Part shown: piece by piece, positions 8,873-18,770 of the stretch
Layout: every line of letters starts with the position of its first letter
How positions within the stretch are numbered: position 1 is the first letter of the stretch
Source of the DNA: a bacterium
GTDB taxonomy: Bacteria > Bacillota_I > Bacilli_A > Izemoplasmatales > Izemoplasmataceae
Length of the DNA: 57,519 nucleotides
Assembly (NCBI GenBank): GCA_018400875.1
Contig: JAGYLV010000004.1
Coordinates: 1-57,519 of the forward strand
Direction: 5' to 3'
Notes under the pieces: model-generated
Told to the model about the DNA's origin: nothing
Databases searched by the model: none
Seen by the model: only the letters and a program-made list of their open reading frames with translations
Position numbers and translations under genes: made by a program

Positions 8873-9679
8873 CTAGTGTGTTTCTAATAACGCAGTAATC
8901 GTCATCGGACCGACCCTTTAGGAACCGGTGTTATGGCTGAGGCTATGGGTTCAGCACAAGGCAAAGTCCACATCGCCCTGTAGCGTCCCACACATCTAGG
9001 CCCGGTTGATTCCCATCAATGACCGTTCGCTTTCGGCCTCACATAATCGGCGGTGAGAAATTTTGCGCGGCTAATGGCGACCACTAAAATATCCGCTACT
9101 GAGAGTATGCGATTTTAAATCTTCGGTCTTGGAATGACAGACGGTCACGGTCGCATTTTTTTGTAAAAATAAATGGATGAGGGGAGTCCCCACAATTTGA
9201 CTGCGACCCACAATAACCACGTGTTTGCTTGCCACCTCAATGGCGTAAGCATCCAATAACATCATGATGCCTCTGGGTGTCGCTGGCACCAATCCTTTTC
9301 GGTGTTGAAATAGGGCAGCGACATTTAAAGGGTGAAACCCGTCCACATCTTTTTTCGGGTCAATCGCTTCCATCACGTAATCGACATTCATGCCTTCTTT
9401 TAACGGAAGCTGTACCAAAATACCATGCACACTGGGGTCGTTATTGAGTCTTTGAATGGTATCTAAAAGACCCGCTTCATCCAAGGATGTGTCGTGAATG
9501 ATGGTGGATTTAATGCCCACGTTTTGGGCGGCTTTTTCTTTGGCTTTTACGTAGGTCTGACTGGCGGGGTTTTCCGTTGTCAAAATGACCACCAAATGCG
9601 GGGGTTCACTGAAAGCTTCGACGCGTTTTTTAAGCGCGTCTTGACGGGTGATGGAAAGGGCTTTGCCATCTAAAATCAT
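8873..9679 (-). pseudogene. folD: Methylene-THF dehydrogenase/cyclohydrolase, 3' third broken by indels
   Basis: The first two thirds (ATG 9679 to about 9105) are an intact FolD frame: VKAKEKAAQNVGIKS with the catalytic Lys, LVQLPLKEGMN, and DPKKDVDGFHPLN, then the Rossmann motif VIVGRSQIVGTPL. The remaining third is recognisable in other frames: ADILVVAISRAKFLTADYV, a GDVDFA piece, and TPVPKG...VGPMTITALLET ending at TAG 8873-8875. The expected GGVGPM needs one extra G. FolD interconverts methylene-, methenyl- and formyl-THF, linking glyA to fhs. It is the third gene of the run fhs - M32 peptidase - folD - purB. The onset of frame breaks at about 9105 coincides with the start of the broken block. 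Confidence 0.88.
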
Positions 9680-9688
9680 GTCGGCTCC

Positions 9689-11176
9689 TTACTTCAGATA
9701 CAGGGGGCTATATTTTTCTTTCAAGTAGCGAATATAATACGCTGCGTCAAACGGTTCTCCGGTGACTTCCAGCAATACTTCTTCCGGAGATTTACGTTTC
9801 CCAAACCGGTGAATTTTATCTTTTAACCAGGCATTAATTTTCGGGATATCGTTGGCTTTAATCACGGCGTCAAGATCGAGTTCTTTGCGCATGGAATAAT
9901 AAATTTGTGCCGCATAAGCACTGCCTAAGGCGTAGGTGGGGAAATACCCAAAGGCACCGCCACTCCAGTGCACATCTTGCAAGAGTCCATCGGTATCTTT
10001 TTTCACAGTTAAACTCAGATAGTCTTTTACCTTTTGATTCCATACATCCGGTAACTCATCCAGCGACAGTCCCTCATTAAAAATCGCGCGTTCACATTCA
10101 TACCGGATCATAATGTGTAACGGATAGGTAAGTTCGTCGGCTTCCACGCGAATGAAGGATTGTTCAACCCAGTTAATGCCGAGATAAAACGTGTCCACGT
10201 CCACATCCTTTAAGGCGTCTGGGAATAAGGATTTTAACTTCGGATAATGGACCTCCCAAAAGGCTTTGGACCGACCGATGACGTTTTCATAAAAGCGCGA
10301 TTGTGATTCATGAATTCCCATCGATGTTCCGCCTTTTAAACGGGTATCGTTCAAGGCTTCATCAATCCCCATTTCATAGGTCGCATGGCCGAGTTCATGG
10401 ATGCCCGCAAAGATCGATGAAAAGACAAAATCTTCCAAGTATCTCACCGTGTACCGGACGTCACTGGGATGCGTATTCCAGGTAAATGGATGCACACTTT
10501 CTTTGAGTAATCCTTTATCTAAATCATAGTCAAAGACTTCGTTGAGATATTCGACAAATGCTTTTTGTCCGGCTTTTGGGAAATGCCGGTCGATAAACGC
10601 AGGTTTTTCGGGGCGATTGATTAAAACCGCTTGGACAAAAGGCACGAGATCTTTACGAATGACATCAAAGAATGCATCGTATTTTTCCATCGTCATGCCT
10701 TCTTCAAAATCATCCAATAATACATTGTAAGGTTCCGCGGTTTCCCCGCGGTAGGCAATCAATTTTTTTTGCGTCTCGATGATTTTTCCAAGCGTCGGTT
10801 TAAAGCTTTCGTAATCATCGTTTGCTTTTGCATCTTCCCAGGTTCTTTGCGCTAAGGTGAGTAGCTTATTGTAAGCCGCATATTCATCGGCAGGAATTTG
10901 ATTCACTTTGGATAATGCTTTATGGGCTTTTTGGAGACTTTTTTGATCAAGCTCTGAAAGACTTGAATCGTTCAATAAAGCTTCCAATAATTCACGGTAT
11001 TCATCACTCGTCCAGAGTTCAAAGGCTTCTTGAGAAATGATGCTTTGCATATCCGCCCGGCGTTTAAACGCTCCCTTAGGTGCTTCGGTAGAAGAATCCC
11101 ATCCCACCACATTGAGGACATATTGATACGCAGCGAGTTTCTTTTCTAATGCTTTAAACGATGCTAATTGAGTCAT
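9689..11176 (-). CDS. M32 metallocarboxypeptidase (carboxypeptidase Taq family)
   Basis: 495 residues, the normal M32 length. These cytoplasmic zinc enzymes remove C-terminal residues from peptides. The zinc site is present as HELGH within GIHELGHATYEMG (about residues 258-270) with the downstream Glu in GIHESQSRFYEN (about 286-297). The N-terminus has the family's VLNVVGWDSSTEAPKGA (the W-D motif, about 21-36), and the C-terminal part has the GYFPTYALGSAYAAQ motif. RBS AAAAGGAG precedes ATG at 11176. It lies between fhs and folD with short gaps (12 and 9 bases), so it is probably cotranscribed, although its role has no obvious link to folate metabolism. Confidence 0.92.
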   Translation of the reverse strand: MTQLASFKALEKKLAAYQYVLNVVGWDSSTEAPKGAFKRRADMQSIISQEAFELWTSDEYRELLEALLNDSSLSELDQKSLQKAHKALSKVNQIPADEYAAYNKLLTLAQRTWEDAKANDDYESFKPTLGKIIETQKKLIAYRGETAEPYNVLLDDFEEGMTMEKYDAFFDVIRKDLVPFVQAVLINRPEKPAFIDRHFPKAGQKAFVEYLNEVFDYDLDKGLLKESVHPFTWNTHPSDVRYTVRYLEDFVFSSIFAGIHELGHATYEMGIDEALNDTRLKGGTSMGIHESQSRFYENVIGRSKAFWEVHYPKLKSLFPDALKDVDVDTFYLGINWVEQSFIRVEADELTYPLHIMIRYECERAIFNEGLSLDELPDVWNQKVKDYLSLTVKKDTDGLLQDVHWSGGAFGYFPTYALGSAYAAQIYYSMRKELDLDAVIKANDIPKINAWLKDKIHRFGKRKSPEEVLLEVTGEPFDAAYYIRYLKEKYSPLYLK

Positions 11177-11188
11177 AGGTTTCTCCTT

Positions 11189-12859
11189 TTAAAAGAGTCC
11201 GTCAACACGGCCATCTTCATTGAGTTTCATGTGTACAGCAGAAGGAATTTTAGGCAGTCCAGGCATCGTCATCATATTCCCGGTAAGTGCGACGATGAAC
11301 CCAGCCCCTATCGAAGGTCTGAGTTCTCGGATGGTGAGCGTAAAATCACGAGGTCTTCCCATTTTTTTGGGGTCATCAGATAGACTCGATTGCGTTTTCG
11401 CCATACAGATGCGTAAGTCGTTCCACCCCGCTTTTTTAAAGGTTCTCAGTTGACGTTTAGCCACATCAGAAAACACAACATCACTTGCACCATATACGGT
11501 TTGGGCAATGGTTTTGATTTTTGTTTCAAGTGAATCACTGGGCGCATAAAGCGGTTTAAAATGACTGGGTTTTTCGAGGGCTTCTAAGACTTTGTGAGCG
11601 AGGTCAACGCCACCTTCACCGCCGTTTGCGAATACCCTTGATAAGGCAAATGGATGTTTTTTTTCTTCGAGTAAACGGCTGAGCGCTTCGACTTCTTTTT
11701 CCGTATCGGTAGGAAATTCATTGATGGCGACGACATAGGGTAGGCCGAATGATTGAATGGTTTCAATGTGTTTTTCAAGGTTCTCAAAGCCTTTTTCTAA
11801 GGTCTCAACATCTTCGTTTTTTAAATCATCTTTCCCCATACCACCGTGCATTTTTAAAGCCCGGATGGTGGCGACAATCACCACGGCATGCGGGGTGAGT
11901 TTGCCTTCTTGGGTTTTGATATTTAAGAATTTTTCAGCCCCTAAGTCAGCCCCAAACCCCGCTTCTGTAACCACGTAATCGGACAGTTTTAAAGCGAGTT
12001 TTGTGGCGATAATAGAATTACAGCCGTGGGCAATATTGGCAAACGGTCCCCCGTGCACTAAGGCGGGGGTGCCCTCTAAGGTTTGAACGAGGTTGGGTTT
12101 AATCGCATCTTTTAAAATCATCGCGACGGCCCCTTCCGCTTTTAAATCACCCACGGTAATGGGCGTGCGTGATTGGTTATATCCGATGACCATCCGTTTA
12201 AGTCTAACTTTTAAATCTTCCACATCTTTAGCCAGTGTTAAGACGGCCATGACTTCGGAAGCCACGGAGATGTTAAAGCCATCTTCTCGGGGGATGCCTT
12301 GACCAATTCCCCCAAGCCCAATGGTAATGTTTCTTAAGGCACGGTCATTCATGTCCATCGCCCGTTTCCAGGTGATTCGGTTCACATCAATACCGAGTTC
12401 ATTGCCTTGATAAATATGATTATCAATCATGGCAGCAATCAGATTATTAGCCGTAGTCACCGCATGAATGTCTCCGGTGAAATGAAGGTTCAAATCTTCC
12501 ATGGGAACCACCTGCGAATATCCTCCACCCGCTGCGCCACCTTTGACGCCAAAGACCGGACCTAACGAAGGTTCCCTGAGGGCAATCATCGTCTTTTTCC
12601 CCACTTTCGACAACGCTTGACCGAGGCCCACTGTGGTGGTGGATTTTCCTTCCCCAGCGGGGGTTGGATTGATCGCGGTGACTAAAATGAGTTTCCCGTC
12701 TTCCGCGGTTTTTAAGCGGTCAAAAATGGCTAAATCAATTTTGGCTTTGGTGGATCCATAGTACTCAAGTTCTTCAGGTTTTATTCCGGCCGATTCGGCA
12801 ATTTTTCCAATCGGTTGTGCGGTATGCGCCTGGACGATTTCTAAATCTGATTTGGGCAT
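11189..12859 (-). CDS. fhs: Formate-tetrahydrofolate ligase
   Basis: ATP-dependent synthesis of 10-formyl-THF from formate and THF. From ATG at 12859 the protein has 556 residues, the family norm. This ATG has a good AAGGAG site; longer upstream reading has no ribosome site and overlaps the divergent gene's leader. Family motifs: [24 protein letters not shown] (P-loop), [46 protein letters not shown], and near the C-terminus [20 protein letters not shown]. First gene of the minus-strand one-carbon/purine cluster. It lets the cell make formyl groups from formate without purU or the serine route. Confidence 0.96.
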   Translation of the reverse strand: MPKSDLEIVQAHTAQPIGKIAESAGIKPEELEYYGSTKAKIDLAIFDRLKTAEDGKLILVTAINPTPAGEGKSTTTVGLGQALSKVGKKTMIALREPSLGPVFGVKGGAAGGGYSQVVPMEDLNLHFTGDIHAVTTANNLIAAMIDNHIYQGNELGIDVNRITWKRAMDMNDRALRNITIGLGGIGQGIPREDGFNISVASEVMAVLTLAKDVEDLKVRLKRMVIGYNQSRTPITVGDLKAEGAVAMILKDAIKPNLVQTLEGTPALVHGGPFANIAHGCNSIIATKLALKLSDYVVTEAGFGADLGAEKFLNIKTQEGKLTPHAVVIVATIRALKMHGGMGKDDLKNEDVETLEKGFENLEKHIETIQSFGLPYVVAINEFPTDTEKEVEALSRLLEEKKHPFALSRVFANGGEGGVDLAHKVLEALEKPSHFKPLYAPSDSLETKIKTIAQTVYGASDVVFSDVAKRQLRTFKKAGWNDLRICMAKTQSSLSDDPKKMGRPRDFTLTIRELRPSIGAGFIVALTGNMMTMPGLPKIPSAVHMKLNEDGRVDGLF

Positions 12860-12909
12860 AAATTCTCCTTTATTACAAGGTGATTTAATAGAGCAGGGTA
12901 GACTTCGTA

Positions 12910-12918
12910 TGATATACT
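12910..12918 (+). promoter_or_regulatory. Extended -10 promoter of the small membrane protein gene
   Basis: TGATATACT (TGn plus TATACT), 20 bases before the ATG at 12939; an AGGA ribosome site lies between. Confidence 0.45.
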
Positions 12919-12938
12919 TTACCCGTAGGAATGGTGTC

Positions 12939-13469
12939 ATGATAAAACAACAAATTCTTAAACATTCAGAACCCATTGTATTAATGCTAAGTTTCCTTTC
13001 GTTGATTGGAATCTTTTTTCAAGTGCGTGATGGATCCGGCATTTATAACGGCGTCTACATCGCTCTTTTTATGGTAACACTTATTATCTATCCTGGCTTG
13101 ATGGCATGGATTGGTCGCGATGTGATTGCCAAAGCAACGCCCAGAAGTATTCCAGTGATGACATTTCCGATTATATTTCTATATACGTTTGTCCCAACGC
13201 TTTACTTTTTAGTCCCTTACGTATTTTCCGGATACTTCAACAATAACTCCACCGAACTCTTATTTATTATGTTTGAGTTTTCTGTGTTCGCGGCCGGCCT
13301 GGGATTTTTTGGATTTCAAATGAAGAAAGTCAAAGATAAAAAAATTAAACGACGGGACTTCAGTTTATATACGGTGTACTTGTTTGGGGGATTGATTTAT
13401 TTTTACTTCATCCGGCTGACATTCATTGCCATGATTTTACTGCAATCCACTTTTGATATTTTGCCTTAA
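12939..13469 (+). CDS. Membrane protein of unknown function
   Basis: 176 residues from the ATG preceded by TAGGA eight bases upstream; a longer reading from 12852 would start inside the fhs leader. About five hydrophobic segments are visible: residues 10-28, 36-58, 68-92 (with [25 protein letters not shown]), 103-122 and 143-172. A basic cytoplasmic loop [11 protein letters not shown] lies near residues 125-135. No family recognised and no catalytic motif seen. It is a single gene between divergent fhs and convergent purA, with its own promoter and a shared terminator. Moderately confident that it is real because of length, hydrophobic pattern, promoter and terminator. Confidence 0.7.
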   Translation: MIKQQILKHSEPIVLMLSFLSLIGIFFQVRDGSGIYNGVYIALFMVTLIIYPGLMAWIGRDVIAKATPRSIPVMTFPIIFLYTFVPTLYFLVPYVFSGYFNNNSTELLFIMFEFSVFAAGLGFFGFQMKKVKDKKIKRRDFSLYTVYLFGGLIYFYFIRLTFIAMILLQSTFDILP

Positions 13470-13497
13470 ACCATCCCCTTTACGGGATGGTTTTTTT
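13470..13497. terminator. Terminator between the membrane protein gene and purA
   Basis: ACCATCCC / GGGATGGT stem (13470-13477 with 13484-13491) followed by seven T on the plus strand; it begins right after the stop of the plus-strand gene. Confidence 0.85.
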
Positions 13498-13498
13498 A

Positions 13499-14749
13499 TT
13501 AGAATATGTTCGTCATGGAGATGGTTTGTCTGCGGTCGGGGCCGACTGAAATCATTCCGACGGGAACGCCCGTGATGTGTTCGATGGTTTTTAAATAATC
13601 TTTCGCAGTCTCTGGCAGTGCATTCCAATCGGTAAGATGGGAAATATCTTCTTTAAAACCAGGCAACGTTTGGTAGACAGGTTCACACTGACTGAGGGTT
13701 TCTAATTCTGCTGGGACATAATCAATGACGGTTCCGTTCAGGTTATAACCCGTCACTAATTTAAGTTCATCAAACGATGAAAGCACATCAAATAACGTAA
13801 TCGCAAAGGCATCAAAATGATTCACCCGGTGCGCGTGTTTTAAAGCGACCAAATCTAAGTACCCAATACGCCTGGGTCTTCCCGTTGTGGTTCCGTATTC
13901 GTTCGCAATCTTACGGATCACGTCGGCTTTAGCTTCTTCCATTTCAGAGACAAAAGGACCTTCGCCCACACGTGAATTGTAGGCTTTTACAATGCCCAAT
14001 ACTTTTTCAATATGTTTCGGCGCTACGCCGGCTCCTGCGGGAATGCCAGCCGCACTCGGAGACGATGAAGTAACGTACGGATAGGTGCCTTGTTCGATGT
14101 CTAACATCGTCCCTTGAGCCCCTTCAAATACAACGCGTTTATTTTTTTCAAACGCGCCTGCGAGGATTACACTGGTATCGGTAACTAAGTCTTTGAGTGT
14201 TTCAATGATGGGAAGATAAGTTTGAAATAACGCTTCCGGGGTCCCCTCATAATTCCCTTTGACCCCTTCAAAATGGGTGGCTAAATACGCCTTAAATAAC
14301 GCGGGGGTCACAAAGGTTCCCATACGAAGTCCCACACGGGCCGCTTTGTCTTGATAAGCCGGTCCAATCCCTTTGAGTGTGGTCCCAATGTTTTGGGTAT
14401 CTTCGGCGTTTTGATCACGCGTTTTATGGTACGGCATAATCACATGCGCCCGGTTTGAAATATAAATCGTAGGATTTTTCCCAAGGTTTTTGAGGACGTT
14501 TATTTCTTCCACTAAAGATTCGGGATTAATGACCATCCCGTTGCCTAAAATATTGATCGTTGTATCTCTTAAGACGCCGGAAGGTAATAAATGTAAAGAG
14601 TACTTTTCACCCTTTGAATGAATCGTATGTCCGGCGTTGTCACCGCCTTGAAATCGGACCACATAATCCGCAGTATCACTTAAAAAGTCGGTAATTTTCC
14701 CTTTTCCTTCGTCACCCCATTGGGCGCCGATAATGGCAATCGATGGCAT
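13499..14749 (-). CDS. purA: Adenylosuccinate synthetase
   Basis: 416 residues. Joins IMP and aspartate using GTP, the first step from IMP to AMP. Seen: GAQWGDEGKGKITDFL (P-loop and catalytic Asp), GGDNAGHTIH (catalytic His), GIGPAYQDKAARVG, VFEGAQGTMLDIEQGTYPYVTSS, TTTGRPRRIGYLDLV and the C-terminal SVGPDRRQTI. AAGGAG precedes ATG. Its partner purB lies 4.7 kb away in a broken state, which matters for whether AMP can be made from IMP. It is the last gene after mfd with a gap of 11 bases. Confidence 0.97.
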   Translation of the reverse strand: MPSIAIIGAQWGDEGKGKITDFLSDTADYVVRFQGGDNAGHTIHSKGEKYSLHLLPSGVLRDTTINILGNGMVINPESLVEEINVLKNLGKNPTIYISNRAHVIMPYHKTRDQNAEDTQNIGTTLKGIGPAYQDKAARVGLRMGTFVTPALFKAYLATHFEGVKGNYEGTPEALFQTYLPIIETLKDLVTDTSVILAGAFEKNKRVVFEGAQGTMLDIEQGTYPYVTSSSPSAAGIPAGAGVAPKHIEKVLGIVKAYNSRVGEGPFVSEMEEAKADVIRKIANEYGTTTGRPRRIGYLDLVALKHAHRVNHFDAFAITLFDVLSSFDELKLVTGYNLNGTVIDYVPAELETLSQCEPVYQTLPGFKEDISHLTDWNALPETAKDYLKTIEHITGVPVGMISVGPDRRQTISMTNIF

Positions 14750-14760
14750 AGTATCTCCTT

Positions 14761-17700
14761 TTATTGAATGCTTTCTAGTAGGGTAATCAAGATTTCTAGT
14801 AAGGGCTTTTGAATCTCTAAATGGGGGATCGATACTTTAATCTTACGGTCTTTGTAGGCCAGTTTAATTTTCGGTGAGATGCCTTCAGCCGCAGTGAATA
14901 GATGATCCCCTGCCACCCGGTCAGAGCCGGTTTCACTGATCCAGACAATCGTTTCCATTTTTTGCATGATAACTCGTTCGACATCCCTGGAGCGTGCGAG
15001 GTGTTCATAGACCTTAGAAAGCATGTACTCATAGACCGACTTGGGAAGTTTCCCAAACTGGTCTTCCATCTCTTCTCTTAATTGTATAATATCCCAGCTC
15101 GATGTCAGTGTACTGATTTTCTTGTGGTAGACCAGTTTGTCTTCTTCGCTTTCAATGTAGTCATTAGGGAAGGCTTTAGACACATTAATTTTCGCGAGTT
15201 TTTTGAGTGGGTTTTGCATTTTTTCAGGATCGTTGATGACTTTAATTTCATCGGATATCATCTGCATGAACATATCGATGCCCACCGTTTCAATAAATCC
15301 GGATTGTTCGGCCCCGAGTAAATCCCCGGCGCCCCGTATGGCTAGGTCCCTGGCCGCAATTTTATAGCCACTCCCAAGCGCCGTAAAATCACGAATGACA
15401 TTGAGTCTTTTGATCGCATCTTCTTTGAGCACTTTATGTTCATCGACCATCATATAACTATAAGCAATTCGGTTACTGCGTCCCACACGGCCTCTGATTT
15501 GATACATTTGGGCCAGTCCCAGTTGGTCGGCATCGTGCACGATGAGTGTGTTGGCTCTGGGGATATCGATGCCGGTTTCGATGATGGTCGTCGACACCAA
15601 TACATCAAATTTATAATCGACAAAATCATGGATGACTTTTTCTAAGGTTTGTTTGTTCATTTGACCGTGCGCAAACATGATGCGCGCATCGGGAATTAAC
15701 GTCTCTAACCGGTGCGTCACTTGGGCGATGGTTTCAACGCGGTTATACAGATAAAAGACTTGACCCTTGCGACCGAGTTCGCGTTCAATCGCTTCTTTAA
15801 TCACCCGGTCAGATCGTTTCATTACATACGTTTGAATGGGGTGTCTATTTTCTGGGGGGGTGTTGAGTAAACTCATCGATTTGATTCCCGATAAAGACAT
15901 CTGAAGGGTCCTTGGAATCGGGGTGGCTGTTAAAGTCATCACATCGATGTGATTGCGGAAGGATTGGATTTTTTCTTTGTGGTTGACTCCAAACCGTTGT
16001 TCTTCATCGATGACGAGGAGTCCTAAATCTTTATACTCGACATCCTTGGATAATAAACGGTGAGTTCCAATCACCACATCCACACTGCCATCCGCCAATC
16101 CTTTTAATATTTTTTTGGTGTTTTTAGTCCCCGTAAACCGGTTAAGTAAAGCGACGTTAATCCCATGCTTTTCCATCCGATTCAAAAACGTTTCATAATG
16201 TTGTTTGGTGAGAATGGTAGTGGGAGCTAAATAGGCCACTTGCTTATTATCTAATACTGCTTTGAATGCAGCTCTTAACGCGACTTCGGTTTTCCCATAT
16301 CCCACGTCCCCGCAAATCAAACGGTCCATCGGCATTTTAGATTCCATATCCGTTTTAACCGCCTCGATGGCACTCAACTGATCGGGTGTTTCTTGGTAGG
16401 TAAAATCCGCCTCAAAAAGATCGGTGAGATCGGTATCTGGACTAAACGCAAACCCTTTTTGCGATTTCCGTTCGGCGTATTGTTTGAGTAAATTAATCGC
16501 GATTTCTTTCGCTTTTTTCTTGGCTTTTTGTTTGGTCTTTTGCCACTCGGAAGACCCGAGTTTAGAAAGCTTCGGTTGGATGCCTTCATAGACATCGTAT
16601 TTTTGAATGGCGTAAAGATTCTCAACGGGAATATAAAGTTTATCCGTCCCTTGATATTGGATGACCATGTATTCGTTGGTAAGGTCTTTAAGTGTCATGG
16701 TTTCAATGCCTAAAAAACGCCCAATCCCATGGTCATAATGGACAATGAAATCGCCACGTTTTAAGGCCTTGGCAGAATCAATCCGTTGGGTATCTTTAAA
16801 GATGGATTTATACCGACTCTTTTTCTTTGTGGTCGACTTAAAGATATGGGCATCGTCTAAGAGTAAAAGTCTCGCATCAAACCAATCAAAGGCTAAGGGC
16901 GATTCTGTATGGACAAAGTTAATCCGGTGTTCCACCGGGACTTCGTCTTTGCCGATGATAATCGGTTTGATGTTTTTTTCTTCCAGTTGCGCTGATAACT
17001 GATCGATGGTTTGTTTTTGAGCGAGCTGAATGACCACGGTTTGATACTGATCAGCCTTCATTAAATCTTGATAGAACATCTGCATGTTTTGATGGTAATG
17101 AAAGCTTTCTTTCGCCCGTAAATGATAGGTCTTAATATCGGGTAAATGATCAAATGGATTTAGAAATATTTCTGGCGTTTTGGGTAACGTTTCAGGGACC
17201 CATTCAAGCCCTAGTTTTTTAAGTCCTGGTAAGCCTCTTAAATGATTAAAGATATCTTTTTTTAACGCTTCGATGTTACGCGTAGATTCACTGGGATTTA
17301 AATAAATCACGAGTGGATTATCCACCATATCTAAAAGGGTTTGAGCCGGTTCATCTAGTTCTGGTAAATATCTTTTAAGCCCGTCACCTTGTTCCGATGA
17401 AAGCGCAAGTAAATCTGTTTCAACCATTTCTTTTTCAACGTCCGTGAATTTAAGTGATTCGATCTTTTTCCGGACATTTTGCTCAATGGTGGTTAACCGC
17501 TCGGCATCGAGAACCATTTCACGGTTAGGAATTAACGTGAACTGTTTGAGCGTTTTAATCGAACGTTGGGTCAATGCGTTAAAGACTCGGATGGAATCCA
17601 TTTCATCGTCAAAAAAATCAATCCGAATGGGGTGTTCGTATTGAATTTGATAAATATCAATGATCGATCCTCGACGAGAAAATTCTCCCACATTCTCCAC

Positions 17701-18192
17701 GTGATCCACGGGTTGATAGCCGTATAACACCAGGCGGCCCAATAGACTTTCCATGGAAACAATATCCCCAGTTTGATAAGTTTGCATGAGTCCACTTAAA
17801 TAGGGTTTGGCATGCATCCATTGATGCATGGCAACCGGGTGGGTAATGACGGTATCAATCTTTCCTTGAAGCACTTGATAGAGGGTGTTTAATCGTTCGG
17901 TTTTTAACGTATCATTGAGGGATATTTGATCGAGCGTAACAAACTCATCGTGCGGATAAAACCCAACCTTATCAAAAACATCCAAACTCTTTTCATACCA
18001 TTTTTCCGCTTGAAATAAATTATGATTCACGACAATAAAGGGACGCTCAGTGAGCGTCCTTAACATGGCTAATACAAAAAGTGAAAAGTCACCTTCAGGG
18101 ATATTCAGTTGAAAAGACACTTCCTGATGAAGCGCGTTTTTAATGGGTTCAAACGATGGATGGTTCGCATAATGGTGAATCAATGAACGCAT
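14761..18192 (-). CDS. mfd: Transcription-repair coupling factor
   Basis: 1143 residues. Mfd removes stalled RNA polymerase and recruits UvrA. Domain order is normal: UvrB-like N-terminal domains (1 to about 340), RNA-polymerase interaction domain (FIVHYDHGIGRFLGIETMTL... near 480-540), the helicase core with Walker A CGDVGYGKTEVAL and DEEQRFG box, VVIGTHRLLSKDV, TLTATPIPRTLQMSL, then helicase motifs V-VI (STTIIETGIDIPRANT; GLAQMYQIRGRVGRSNR) and a C-terminal TRCF domain. Placement beside pth left of dnaA is the standard Bacillota order (pth-mfd). Confidence 0.97.
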   Translation of the reverse strand: MRSLIHHYANHPSFEPIKNALHQEVSFQLNIPEGDFSLFVLAMLRTLTERPFIVVNHNLFQAEKWYEKSLDVFDKVGFYPHDEFVTLDQISLNDTLKTERLNTLYQVLQGKIDTVITHPVAMHQWMHAKPYLSGLMQTYQTGDIVSMESLLGRLVLYGYQPVDHVENVGEFSRRGSIIDIYQIQYEHPIRIDFFDDEMDSIRVFNALTQRSIKTLKQFTLIPNREMVLDAERLTTIEQNVRKKIESLKFTDVEKEMVETDLLALSSEQGDGLKRYLPELDEPAQTLLDMVDNPLVIYLNPSESTRNIEALKKDIFNHLRGLPGLKKLGLEWVPETLPKTPEIFLNPFDHLPDIKTYHLRAKESFHYHQNMQMFYQDLMKADQYQTVVIQLAQKQTIDQLSAQLEEKNIKPIIIGKDEVPVEHRINFVHTESPLAFDWFDARLLLLDDAHIFKSTTKKKSRYKSIFKDTQRIDSAKALKRGDFIVHYDHGIGRFLGIETMTLKDLTNEYMVIQYQGTDKLYIPVENLYAIQKYDVYEGIQPKLSKLGSSEWQKTKQKAKKKAKEIAINLLKQYAERKSQKGFAFSPDTDLTDLFEADFTYQETPDQLSAIEAVKTDMESKMPMDRLICGDVGYGKTEVALRAAFKAVLDNKQVAYLAPTTILTKQHYETFLNRMEKHGINVALLNRFTGTKNTKKILKGLADGSVDVVIGTHRLLSKDVEYKDLGLLVIDEEQRFGVNHKEKIQSFRNHIDVMTLTATPIPRTLQMSLSGIKSMSLLNTPPENRHPIQTYVMKRSDRVIKEAIERELGRKGQVFYLYNRVETIAQVTHRLETLIPDARIMFAHGQMNKQTLEKVIHDFVDYKFDVLVSTTIIETGIDIPRANTLIVHDADQLGLAQMYQIRGRVGRSNRIAYSYMMVDEHKVLKEDAIKRLNVIRDFTALGSGYKIAARDLAIRGAGDLLGAEQSGFIETVGIDMFMQMISDEIKVINDPEKMQNPLKKLAKINVSKAFPNDYIESEEDKLVYHKKISTLTSSWDIIQLREEMEDQFGKLPKSVYEYMLSKVYEHLARSRDVERVIMQKMETIVWISETGSDRVAGDHLFTAAEGISPKIKLAYKDRKIKVSIPHLEIQKPLLEILITLLESIQ

Positions 18193-18215
18193 AACGACCT
18201 CAGGCGACTTCCCCC

Positions 18216-18770
18216 TTAGAGGGGGGAGTCGCTCATTTGAAAGTGATTCATTAAATAGTCAATGGATTGCCCCGATAAAAAGGCATCCAAGGCGCGTGTG
18301 ACATTTTCAAACGCAGCCTCAAAGAGAGGCCACTCTTTTTTAGGAATTTTCTTCAGCACATACGATTTGGCGTTGGCACTTTTCCCAATTCCGATGCGAA
18401 TGCGTACCAAGGCATCGGTTCCAGTAACATCAATGATGGATTGCATCCCTTTGTGTCCACCCGTTCCACCGTGCGAACGAATGCGACAGGCGCCGGGAGG
18501 TAAATCCAAATCATCATAGATGATGATGACATCGGAAGGATCAATGGAAAAGTAACGCATCGCCTCCCCCACAGATTCTCCGGATAAATTCATGAATGTA
18601 TGGGGTTTGAGATACATGACATCAGGGCCTTTATAAATGACCCCTTTAAATTTTTTGGTAGGTTTTAGGCCTTTATCTTTAAGATAATAATCCAGGGCCA
18701 TAAACCCCACATTATGTCTCGTACCCTCGTATTGCTCTGTGGGATTTCCCAGCCCCACAATTAACTTCAT
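18216..18770 (-). CDS. pth: Peptidyl-tRNA hydrolase
   Basis: 184 residues. Frees tRNA from prematurely released peptidyl-tRNA. Seen: VGLGNPTEQYEGTRHNVGF with the conserved Asn and catalytic His, YLKPHTFMNLSGESV, IIYDDLDLPPG with the Asp, and SHGGTGGHKGMQSI. The last motif usually reads GGHNG; here Lys takes the Asn position, a substitution I cannot rank as unusual without an alignment. The ATG overlaps the jag stop by four bases, so the two are translationally linked. mfd follows 23 bases downstream. Confidence 0.95.
   Translation of the reverse strand: MKLIVGLGNPTEQYEGTRHNVGFMALDYYLKDKGLKPTKKFKGVIYKGPDVMYLKPHTFMNLSGESVGEAMRYFSIDPSDVIIIYDDLDLPPGACRIRSHGGTGGHKGMQSIIDVTGTDALVRIRIGIGKSANAKSYVLKKIPKKEWPLFEAAFENVTRALDAFLSGQSIDYLMNHFQMSDSPL

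Noticed and set aside
3467-9679. Broken frames explained by an alternative genetic code or programmed frameshifting
   Set aside because: Intact genes end in TGA and the breaks are true phase changes in several frames, many per gene; recoding cannot restore them.
12859-12976. N-terminal extension of fhs to 12976
   Set aside because: The extra residues do not resemble Fhs, overlap the divergent gene's start, and the inner ATG has a strong ribosome site.
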